The notes under the pieces are model-generated. The model saw only the letters and a list, made by a program, of their open reading frames with translations, had not been told where the DNA came from and ran no database searches. The position numbers were made by a program, and so were the translations under genes. Of a DNA stretch of 64,000 bases, positions 17,441 to 23,089 are shown one piece after another (position 1 is the stretch's first letter; the number at the start of each line of letters is the position of its first letter). The stretch covers positions 5,270,501 to 5,334,500 of the forward strand of contig NZ_JAUSZH010000001.1 in NCBI RefSeq assembly GCF_030817355.1, read 5' to 3'. The DNA is from Streptomyces sp. V1I1. GTDB taxonomy: Bacteria; Actinomycetota; Actinomycetes; Streptomycetales; Streptomycetaceae.

Positions 17441-17985
17441 TGGATCAACCCCGCGTACCAGGAGCCCAGCACGTTGACCAGCGATGCGAGCGGCACCGCG
17501 GCGAGCCCTGCGATACCGCGGGACAGGCCGAGGCAGATCCCTGCCAGGACCCCGAGGCCGGTCTGGGCTTTGGGGATGCGCTTGGACCACAGGAACTGGC
17601 CGACCATGACCGCGGTGAGGATGGCGTAGACCGCGTAGCCGCCCGGGGTGAGGACTACGGGTGCGGCGCGGGTGACGGAGGGGCTGGAGCCGCCGACGCC
17701 GTACACGAGGTAGAGGGTGCCGATGGTGTCGCCGGACCAGAGGCTGAAGCGGGTGATGAGGCCGAGGAAGCTGTCGCTGCTCGCGGCGAGGACGGCGAGG
17801 ATGCCGTACGACATGGCGAGCGTGAAGGGCAGCAGGCCTTTCCAGTCGCGCGAGCCTCCGCCTCCTCCGCCCTTGCCTCCGCCTCCTCCGCCGGCCTTCT
17901 TCCACCAGCGTTGGACGACGAGGGCGACGATGATCGTGCCGAAGGTGATGCCGCCGAGGCTGACGGCGGGGCTGCCGAGGTTCAT
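17437..17985 (-). CDS. Multi-pass membrane protein of unknown function
   Basis: This 182-residue protein begins MNLGSPAVSLGGITFGTIIV at ATG 17985, overlapping the upstream stop as ATGA. It has a first membrane segment, then a Gly/Lys-rich cytoplasmic linker, then about four hydrophobic segments (LLPFTLAMSYGILAVLAA, GGYAVYAILTAVMVGQFL and others). It belongs to a four-gene coupled group with an HTH regulator. No known phage function fits; a channel, superinfection-exclusion or plasmid-transfer-like role are all possible. Confidence 0.6.
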   Translation of the reverse strand: MNLGSPAVSLGGITFGTIIVALVVQRWWKKAGGGGGGKGGGGGGSRDWKGLLPFTLAMSYGILAVLAASSDSFLGLITRFSLWSGDTIGTLYLVYGVGGSSPSVTRAAPVVLTPGGYAVYAILTAVMVGQFLWSKRIPKAQTGLGVLAGICLGLSRGIAGLAAVPLASLVNVLGSWYAGLIQ

Positions 17986-18152
17986 GTGTGGCTCCAGATC
18001 GCGGCCACGTAGACCACGGCGGCGGAGATGAGGGCGACGGTGCGCACCGCGGGCAGGAAGTACGCGCCGGGGGTGCGGCGGGGTGCGATGGCGACGAGAC
18101 CGGCAGCGCCGATGATCGCGAGCATGCCGAAGACGATCAGTCCGAGGATCAT
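17982..18152 (-). CDS. Small two-helix membrane protein
   Basis: A 56-residue protein, MILGLIVFGMLAIIGAAGLV at the start, from ATG 18152, overlapping the stop of the upstream HTH gene. It has two hydrophobic segments separated by RRTPGAYF and ends VYVAAIWSHT. It is the second gene of the coupled regulator-membrane group. Function unknown. Confidence 0.6.
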   Translation of the reverse strand: MILGLIVFGMLAIIGAAGLVAIAPRRTPGAYFLPAVRTVALISAAVVYVAAIWSHT

Positions 18153-18535
18153 GTGAGCCGCCCTGTCGCACTGGTGGCGCTCGGGTAGTACTCGGCGAAT
18201 GCGTCGGCGTGCGCCACGAGGCGCGCGGCGGTGGCGCGGAGCTCGGCGCACCAGCGCGCCGCTGTCGCATCGTCGGTCATGGTGTACGCGGGCCGGGCGT
18301 CGTCGATGGCTTGACCTGCGGCGCTGAGTTGGCGCATGGCGCTGTGGGTTTGCGCCGCGCGTTGCGCGATGCGTGCGCTTGGTGTCTCGGGTGGTGCGTC
18401 GAGGGCTTCGAGGTCGCGGCGCACGGTGTCCTTCGAGACGTTCAGTTGCGCCGCGATCTGCCGGTTCGATGCGCCGGTCTGCGCCAGTTGGCGCACTGTG
18501 GCGCGGCGCTGATCCACTGTCGGTGATCCGGTCAC
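18149..18535 (-). CDS. HTH DNA-binding protein
   Basis: This 128-residue protein (MTGSPTVDQRRATVRQLAQT…) has a clear helix-turn-helix at residues about 19-42, ASNRQIAAQLNVSKDTVRRD, followed by an Ala-rich helical region. It resembles small Streptomyces prophage and plasmid regulators. It heads a coupled operon with three membrane proteins and is preceded by a strong hairpin. It likely regulates its own operon or the early-late switch (inference). Confidence 0.7.
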   Translation of the reverse strand: MTGSPTVDQRRATVRQLAQTGASNRQIAAQLNVSKDTVRRDLEALDAPPETPSARIAQRAAQTHSAMRQLSAAGQAIDDARPAYTMTDDATAARWCAELRATAARLVAHADAFAEYYPSATSATGRLT

Positions 18536-18560
18536 GGTGCTCCTCCTGGAGCGGAAGGAG

Positions 18561-18594
18561 GCCGGGCCCGCGGGGGGATGTTCGCGAGCCCGGC
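18561..18594 (-). terminator. Near-perfect 12-bp hairpin
   Basis: GCCGGGCCCGCG and CGCGAGCCCGGC pair with one mismatch around a 10-nt loop. It sits 16 bp past the stop of the 54-codon gene at 18610 and upstream of the HTH gene at 18535, in terminator position for the minus strand. Confidence 0.6.
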
Positions 18595-18609
18595 CGGTCT
18601 GTGGGGTGG

Positions 18610-18774
18610 TCAGCGCTGGCGGGCCTGCTGCTTGAACATCTGTGCGCGGACGCTGGCGCCGCTGGCGAAGTCCTCGGCGCAGGCCTCGACCGTCGCGGGC
18701 GCGTCAACAATGGGGTTAGGGCGGGGCTGCGCGGGGCTGGGCTGCTCCGGGGGCTGATCGGTAACCTCAGGCAT
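18610..18774 (-). CDS. Small hypothetical protein
   Basis: A 54-residue protein starting MPEVTDQPPEQPSPAQPRPN at ATG 18774, with GGAGCAGG upstream as Shine-Dalgarno. The N-terminal half is Pro-rich; the second half is helical (ATVEACAEDFASGASVRAQM). It is divergent from the rightward gene at 18977, and the twin palindrome lies between them. Function unknown. Confidence 0.5.
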   Translation of the reverse strand: MPEVTDQPPEQPSPAQPRPNPIVDAPATVEACAEDFASGASVRAQMFKQQARQR

Positions 18775-18896
18775 CGGGCCTGCTCCTTCGATCGCTTCGA
18801 GGTGGGCCCCTGGCCCCGGCCGGGCTCTCACACACCGACCGGGGCCGTTTCTGTTGGGACACGAGACCGAGGGGCGGCCTCACCGAGTCCAAGCTA

Positions 18897-18930
18897 AACC
18901 CTAGGGTTGAGGCGATGCAACCCTAGGGTT
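18897..18930. promoter_or_regulatory. Twin palindromic operator, AACCCTAGGGTT x2
   Basis: Two identical 12-bp perfect palindromes lie at 18897-18908 and 18919-18930, centres 22 bp apart (about two helical turns). They lie between the divergent genes at 18774 (minus) and 18977 (plus), 47 bp before the rightward GTG. A dimeric regulator binding both sites is the natural reading; the 98-residue product is the first candidate for autoregulation. Confidence 0.75.
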
Positions 18931-18976
18931 TAATCTGGGCTCAGCCGCGCTCTCAACGCGAGAAGGGAGAGCGGGA

Positions 18977-19273
18977 GTGGCAGACGAACCCGAGGAGGTG
19001 AAGCGGCTCTTGGAAGCCATCGAGGCGTTCGAAGCCATCGAGGACGACGCCACCTGTGCGGGCGCAGTGTCGAGGCTGCTGGAGCAGTGGCCGGATCATC
19101 ACTCTCGTCTGCGTGAGATCAGGCAGAAGCGTGTTCAGGCGCTGAAGGCGCAGGGCAAGACGTGGGCGGAGATTGGGGTGATCCTCGGCGGGGTGACTCC
19201 CTCGCGTGCGCAGCAGATCGGTGCTGGGCTGCGTGGGGTCAAGCGCCCGCCGAAGAAGCCGGCCGAGGAGTAG
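18977..19273 (+). CDS. Small HTH regulator, sigma-region-4-like
   Basis: This 98-residue protein is the only supported rightward prophage gene between the left edge and the repressor. GTG 18977 has GGGAGAGCGGGAG upstream. The N-terminus is acidic; residues about 55-85 form a helix-turn-helix, GKTWAEIGVILGGVTPSRAQ, similar to sigma-70 region 4, where a final Arg-Gln contacts DNA. The tail is basic. With the twin palindrome upstream and a terminator downstream, it is a stand-alone regulatory unit. It may control the early-to-late switch (inference). Confidence 0.7.
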   Translation: MADEPEEVKRLLEAIEAFEAIEDDATCAGAVSRLLEQWPDHHSRLREIRQKRVQALKAQGKTWAEIGVILGGVTPSRAQQIGAGLRGVKRPPKKPAEE

Positions 19274-19285
19274 CCCGCGCACAGC

Positions 19286-19316
19286 TGAGCCCCCGGCCGT
19301 CATGGTCGGGGGCTCA
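19286..19316. terminator. Bidirectional terminator hairpin
   Basis: TGAGCCCCCG and CGGGGGCTCA pair perfectly around an 11-nt loop that itself can extend the stem. It lies between the convergent genes ending at 19273 (plus) and 19340 (minus). Confidence 0.75.
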
Positions 19317-19339
19317 CCGCTGCTTCGGGCCTGGCTTAC

Positions 19340-19516
19340 TCAGTGAGACTGTGCCGGGCTGATCACGTACGCGTACGCCTCAGCCAGGTTCTTGAGCGCC
19401 TCGGCGGCGTTGCCGGGGTTCAGCTTCGGTGCGGCGTCTGCTGCGGCAGCGATCTGTCGCAGGAGCGCGTCGCGGGCTGCGTCTTGCGGGCTCTTGCCCT
19501 CTTCGGTGTTGCTCAT
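19340..19516 (-). CDS. Small hypothetical protein
   Basis: A 58-residue helical protein starting MSNTEEGKSPQDAARDALLR at ATG 19516, with a GGAGGGAAC ribosome site. It ends AYAYVISPAQSH. No motif is recognised. It is the last gene of the leftward early region before the boundary terminator. Confidence 0.6.
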   Translation of the reverse strand: MSNTEEGKSPQDAARDALLRQIAAAADAAPKLNPGNAAEALKNLAEAYAYVISPAQSH

Positions 19517-19577
19517 GTTCCCTCCGCGCTGTTGGGGTTGTGACCACCCTGACGGGTGCGTCAGGAGCTTTGGTTCC

Positions 19578-20375
19578 CTACGCGGCGACGATGATGCCCT
19601 GCTCGGTCCACAGCGCGCCGCAGCTCTTGCAGTTGGCGCACGGGGTGGCTCCGGCCCCGCCGTACACGACGATGATGCCACCGCACGCGCAGGTGTGCTG
19701 CCCGGACAACTCCCGCTTGCCGTCGGCCAGGTCCAGCACGGCCTCCATACGCGCGACCGCTCCGAGTGCGACGTTGCCGATGTGCCGCAGCTGCTGCTCG
19801 GTGAGCGCCCGGAACGGTCCGGGGCGGCGCTCGACACGGGCCAAGAGCCACAGCGCGGTGTACGGGGCGGGCGGGGTGTTGCCGCGGAAGCGCCAGCGCC
19901 TCGGGTCGGCGAGGTCGGCGCGGGCGCGTGCGTCGCGGCGCGCCCGGTCGGCGGCCGGCCAATCCTTCGTGGCGAAGGGGGTGGGTTCGATCTGCGCTAC
20001 GGCGGCGATGGCGTCGGCGCATTCGGCGAGGGCGGCTTCGATGGTGCGCATGGTGGCGTATACGCGGAGGCTGATCGGCACGGGGCGTTGTCCGAGCTGG
20101 TCGGGGCTGCGGTCCTCGGACACTCCGTGGTCGTGGCCGGGGCCGACGTGATCGCAGTGGGCGCATTCGTAGGCGGTGTTCCCGTCCTGGCGGGCGACGG
20201 TGACGAGCCTCTGCACGTGGTAGGCGGTGGCTTCTTCGGCGTCGTACTGCTCCAGGGCTGCGAGGTAGCCGCGGAGGCCCAATCCGAAGGCGCCGACGAC
20301 GTTGGGTGTGCCGAGGGCGTCGCGGAGGTCCGTCCATGACGTTGCGATGGTGCGGAGGTGTTGGCTGGTGGTCAT
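19578..20375 (-). CDS. Hypothetical protein with zinc-ribbon C-terminus
   Basis: This 265-residue protein (MTTSQHLRTIATSWTDLRDA…) starts at ATG 20375 with AGGAG 8 nt upstream. It is mostly helical, with an internal ECAHCDHVGPGHDH segment and a C-terminal zinc-ribbon-like pair, HTCACGG and TPCANCKSCGALW. This layout is frequent in Streptomyces prophages and plasmids, but the function is unknown; DNA binding is possible. The upstream extension to 20459 lacks support. Confidence 0.65.
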   Translation of the reverse strand: MTTSQHLRTIATSWTDLRDALGTPNVVGAFGLGLRGYLAALEQYDAEEATAYHVQRLVTVARQDGNTAYECAHCDHVGPGHDHGVSEDRSPDQLGQRPVPISLRVYATMRTIEAALAECADAIAAVAQIEPTPFATKDWPAADRARRDARARADLADPRRWRFRGNTPPAPYTALWLLARVERRPGPFRALTEQQLRHIGNVALGAVARMEAVLDLADGKRELSGQHTCACGGIIVVYGGAGATPCANCKSCGALWTEQGIIVAA

Positions 20376-20461
20376 CGTGTGCTCCTGGTGCTCAAGCGGT
20401 ACGGTGATCGCACCTGGGGGCGTCCGGTCTGGGGAGACATGCGGGCGCCCCTCGCGCATGC

Positions 20462-20560
20462 TCAGCGGGGGTACTTGCGTTTGGCCGAGGCCCAGATGTG
20501 GGCGATGACGATCGCGGTGATGCAGACGGCGATGATCGCGATGACGGTGTTCTCGTTCAC
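20462..20560 (-). CDS. Single-pass membrane microprotein A
   Basis: A 32-residue protein (VNENTVIAIIAVCITAIVIA…, then a basic end RKYPR), read from GTG 20560 that overlaps the upstream stop as GTGA. One hydrophobic helix followed by a basic cytoplasmic-type tail. It is clearly related to the microprotein two genes upstream (shared VN…AVIAVC-like helix), suggesting duplication. Function unknown. Confidence 0.55.
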   Translation of the reverse strand: MNENTVIAIIAVCITAIVIAHIWASAKRKYPR

Positions 20561-20697
20561 TGGTCGCGCCCTTTGCTCTGGTTGATGCTGCGGTAGATCG
20601 CTTCGGTCTCGCGGCGGTACTTCGCGGCCTTGAGCGCGTAGTAGACGGAGCCGAGGGAAACGGCCAGGGCGACGCAGGCCAGGGCGAGGGCGAGCAT
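20557..20697 (-). CDS. Single-pass membrane microprotein B
   Basis: A 46-residue protein, MLALALACVALAVSLGSVYY at the start, then a charged helix KYRRETEAIYRSINQS. The start at ATG 20697 lies 2 bp after the upstream stop, and the stop overlaps the next start. It sits between two related microproteins. Confidence 0.55.
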   Translation of the reverse strand: MLALALACVALAVSLGSVYYALKAAKYRRETEAIYRSINQSKGRDQ

Positions 20698-20699
20698 GG

Positions 20700-20804
20700 T
20701 CACTTGTCCTTGGTCTGGTTGATGCGGACGGCTGCCCAGAGCGCTACGCAGAACATGGCGGTGAGGCAGACGGCGATCACTGCGAAGAGGGCGTGGGTGT
20801 TCAC
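20700..20804 (-). CDS. Single-pass membrane microprotein C
   Basis: A 34-residue protein (VNTHALFAVIAVCLTAMFCV…, ending INQTKDK) from GTG 20804, overlapping the upstream stop. It matches the 32-residue microprotein at 20462-20560 in its start VN and the AVIAVC/AIIAVC helix. Tandem paralogous membrane peptides in one coupled string are unusual. Confidence 0.55.
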   Translation of the reverse strand: MNTHALFAVIAVCLTAMFCVALWAAVRINQTKDK

Positions 20805-21070
20805 GTGCGGGGCTCCTTGGTCATGTCGGTGGGGTACTGGGTGCAGCCGCCGCACATGCAGCCGATGCGGGGCGCGTCGGGGTGCTGCTCGCACTGCGCG
20901 GGCGGGGGCGCGAGCTCGAAGGCGGCTTGGAAGCTGGCGAAGCCCTTCGCGGCGTTGGCCATGGCCTGCGCGACGGCTTCGAGGGCGGCCTGTATGCCGC
21001 GGAGGGTCTCGGTGATGCTGGCTTGGAGCTGCTCGCGCTGCTCGTCGGTGAGCTGGGGTGCGGGGATCAT
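20801..21070 (-). CDS. Small helical protein with Cys-rich end
   Basis: An 89-residue protein beginning MIPAPQLTDEQREQLQASIT at ATG 21070, overlapping the upstream stop. A long amphipathic helix (residues about 8-52) is followed by CEQHPDAPRIGCMCGGCTQY, a probable metal site. Function unknown; part of the coupled early operon. Confidence 0.6.
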   Translation of the reverse strand: MIPAPQLTDEQREQLQASITETLRGIQAALEAVAQAMANAAKGFASFQAAFELAPPPAQCEQHPDAPRIGCMCGGCTQYPTDMTKEPRT

Positions 21071-21588
21071 GTGGTGGGCTCCTTGGGCTCGTCGAGGGCG
21101 GCGTCCAGCTCGATCAGCCGCTTGTCCCACCAGCGGGCGATGCTCGTGCCGATGGGCGGTGCGCCGGTGCTCAGCCAGTCGGTGCGGAGGGCGCGTACGC
21201 GGGCGATGGCGGCCTTGGCGTCGGCGAGGTCTTCGGCTGTGGCTCGGAGCCAGGGCGATTCCTCGCGGAGGCGTTGCAGCTCGGCTTCGGCGCGGTCGCC
21301 GCGCTCCTGCCATGCGTATCGCTCGGCGGCCATCTCCTGCCGCTGGGCAAGGAGTCGGCGGCTTGTCTCCTGCTCGGCCTTCAGTCGGTCTTGCAGTTGG
21401 TCGAGTTGGTCGCTGGTGATGTTGTCGACGGTGAGACGCGTCGCGGCGGGCGCGGGCACGGCGAACGCGATGCAGCCGCAGTGCTTCTCCTCGTCGCCTG
21501 CTTGGCACTGTCCGCCGGGGATGTGCCAGTTGTACGGGTGCGGGCAGGCGGCACACGGCGTGGAGAGTGTGAGGCGGGGCTCGGTCAT
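21067..21588 (-). CDS. Coiled-coil protein with N-terminal Cys/His motif
   Basis: This 173-residue protein starts MTEPRLTLSTPCAACPHPYN at ATG 21588, overlapping the upstream stop. The N-terminus has CAACPHPYNWHIPGGQC, then KHCGC, a typical metal-binding pattern in actinophage early proteins. Residues about 55-125 form a coiled coil (DQLDQLQDRLKAEQETSRR). No enzymatic motif. Function unknown. Confidence 0.6.
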   Translation of the reverse strand: MTEPRLTLSTPCAACPHPYNWHIPGGQCQAGDEEKHCGCIAFAVPAPAATRLTVDNITSDQLDQLQDRLKAEQETSRRLLAQRQEMAAERYAWQERGDRAEAELQRLREESPWLRATAEDLADAKAAIARVRALRTDWLSTGAPPIGTSIARWWDKRLIELDAALDEPKEPTT

Positions 21589-21863
21589 GCGGCGTTGCTC
21601 CTGTTGCACTCGTCGGCGTGCACGGCGTCGGTGGTCCAGAAGGGGCAGCAGGCGGCCCATGAGGGGACGTTGGGTCCGCGGGGTCGCGCGGCTTGCTCGC
21701 GGGCGTGCTGCTGGTCGCGTAGCCAGTCGGCGAGGCCGTAGAGGACTGTCGCGATGGCGACGCATGCGGTGGCGAGGGGCCAGAGGGCGACTTCCGCGGT
21801 GAGGAACGCTGCGGCTGCGGTGAGGGTGCCTGCTCCGTAGAGGGCGAACACACGGGGCGTCAT
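21585..21863 (-). CDS. Small membrane protein
   Basis: A 92-residue protein from ATG 21863 (MTPRVFALYGAGTLTAAAAF…) with two hydrophobic segments in the first 50 residues, then a charged helix and a Cys-containing tail, WAACCPFWTTDAVHADEC. It overlaps both neighbours by 4 bp. Function unknown. Confidence 0.6.
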   Translation of the reverse strand: MTPRVFALYGAGTLTAAAAFLTAEVALWPLATACVAIATVLYGLADWLRDQQHAREQAARPRGPNVPSWAACCPFWTTDAVHADECNRSNAA

Positions 21864-22312
21864 GACACGGCCTCCCACAGCGTGCGCGGCATGTACTCAG
21901 AGCGGGCAGGGGTGCGCGGCCGTGAGGGGCAATGCCAGCCGGGACGCGGCGGACGCTGGGCTATGACGCGCCAGCCAGCTGCGCGCAGGCTTGCCCCGGT
22001 CTCGCTCGCCTGCGTGTACGTGATGAGGCGCCGGTATCCGAGGGCGCGCGCTGCTCGCCATGCTGCTCCGTAGAGCATCGAGTTCGCGTTGCGGGTGCCG
22101 TCGGTGGCGGTGCGGGTGACTTCGAGCGTGTGTCCGTCGTCGAGGTGGCGGGCGACGGGGCGGCCGACGACGGCGACGCCGCGCAGGATCCCGTCGTCGT
22201 CTGCGGTGCCGACGGCGAAGATCATGCCGACGGGCGGCGGGTTGTGCCGGTGCCACATGGCTACGAACGCCGCGGCGTCGCGGAACCGTACAGGCACGAG
22301 GTGGAGTGTCAT
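21860..22312 (-). CDS. XF1762/GNAT-like acetyltransferase-related protein
   Basis: This 150-residue protein (MTLHLVPVRFRDAAAFVAMW…) contains HRHNPPPVGMIFAVGTAD, ILRGVAVVGRPVARHL and LEVTRTATDGTRNANSMLYG, then AARALGYRRLITYTQ. This is the pattern of a phage-borne GNAT-like family often labelled XF1762. The substrate is unknown; nucleotide or protein modification during infection is possible. Family call is from memory of the motif. Confidence 0.65.
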   Translation of the reverse strand: MTLHLVPVRFRDAAAFVAMWHRHNPPPVGMIFAVGTADDDGILRGVAVVGRPVARHLDDGHTLEVTRTATDGTRNANSMLYGAAWRAARALGYRRLITYTQASETGASLRAAGWRVIAQRPPRPGWHCPSRPRTPARSEYMPRTLWEAVS

Positions 22313-22398
22313 CGTTGTGCCTTTCGTGCGCGGGCGGTGAGGAGTTGGAACAGGCCGGCGGCGACGGCGGTCATGACGACGAAGCAGGCGAGGAACAT
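22309..22398 (-). CDS. Membrane microprotein
   Basis: A 29-residue frame (MFLACFVVMTAVAAGLFQLL…, ending in a basic RARKAQR) whose start overlaps the upstream stop and whose stop overlaps the next start. Single hydrophobic helix. The perfect coupling supports translation, but the size limits certainty. Confidence 0.45.
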   Translation of the reverse strand: MFLACFVVMTAVAAGLFQLLTARARKAQR

Positions 22399-22628
22399 CA
22401 CGACGGCTGCTCCTCGGTGGGCTTGCAGGCCGGGCAGAAGTAGCCGTCGTCCGTGCACGACCAGCCTTCGACGTCGGTGAGGTGCTTGCGGACGACGTCG
22501 AATCGCTGCTCCTGGGTCATGTCGTCACTGACGGTGAACTCGCCCTCGAAGCTGGTGCGGTCGTTGTCGCAGTTGACGCGGATGGTGACCGGGTACGTGT
22601 GGCTGGTGGGTTGGTCGTTCGATGGCAT
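22398..22628 (-). CDS. Small hypothetical protein
   Basis: A 76-residue protein (MPSNDQPTSHTYPVTIRVNC…), with GAGGAGAG upstream as ribosome site. It is beta-like, with SDDMTQEQRFDVVRKHL and a C-terminal FCPACKP pair of cysteines. Function unknown. Confidence 0.6.
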   Translation of the reverse strand: MPSNDQPTSHTYPVTIRVNCDNDRTSFEGEFTVSDDMTQEQRFDVVRKHLTDVEGWSCTDDGYFCPACKPTEEQPS

Positions 22629-22686
22629 GTGGATCTCTCCTCGGGTATGCGCGGGGCTGGCTGGAACCGGATGGGCGCGGTCCGGC

Positions 22687-23070
22687 TTATGCGGCGTGTC
22701 GGGTGCTCGCGGCGGCGGATAGATCGGCGAGTTCGGCGGCCAGGCGATGGATGGCGCCGACGTGGGGGCTGCCGAGGGATGTCACGTTGAGGACGTTGCG
22801 GACCAGGAAGTACGCCGACGTTGGGCTGAAGGCGGGTGTTGATCGGGTGCAGGGGCGGTAGGTGCCACGGTCGATCTGCCCGAGGGCGCGTCGGGTTCGC
22901 TCCAGGCGGGGGATGTCGACGGTCCGTCGGTCCGCTCCTCGTTGGGCGTGGATGACGGTGTCGAGGGTCTCCCGCATCGCCGGGTAGGCCGCGGTCCAGA
23001 GGGCGACTATGTGGGCGGCTTGGTCGTCGGTGAGGTGGGGGTTGGTGCGGACGGTCTGGGTGGTGAGCAC
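22687..23070 (-). CDS. Hypothetical early protein
   Basis: This 127-residue protein is read from GTG 23070 (VLTTQTVRTNPHLTDDQAAH…), 7 nt after AAAGGA. It is helical, with IVALWTAAYPAMRETLDTVI and a C-terminal LAAELADLSAAAST. It follows the helicase by 19 bp and may assist replication. No motif is recognised. The longer frame to 23610 is a shadow of the helicase tail. Confidence 0.55.
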   Translation of the reverse strand: MLTTQTVRTNPHLTDDQAAHIVALWTAAYPAMRETLDTVIHAQRGADRRTVDIPRLERTRRALGQIDRGTYRPCTRSTPAFSPTSAYFLVRNVLNVTSLGSPHVGAIHRLAAELADLSAAASTRHAA

Positions 23071-23089
23071 GGTGGTCCTTTCTGGGGTG

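Noticed and set aside
16781..17905. 374-codon extended leftward frame
   Set aside because: The added N-terminus is Arg/His/Pro-rich shadow of the membrane gene; the GTG at 17440 fits coupling.
18897..18930. CCCTAGGG repeats as telomere-like sequence
   Set aside because: Two exact palindromic copies at fixed spacing near HTH genes fit an operator; telomere repeats would be long tandem arrays.
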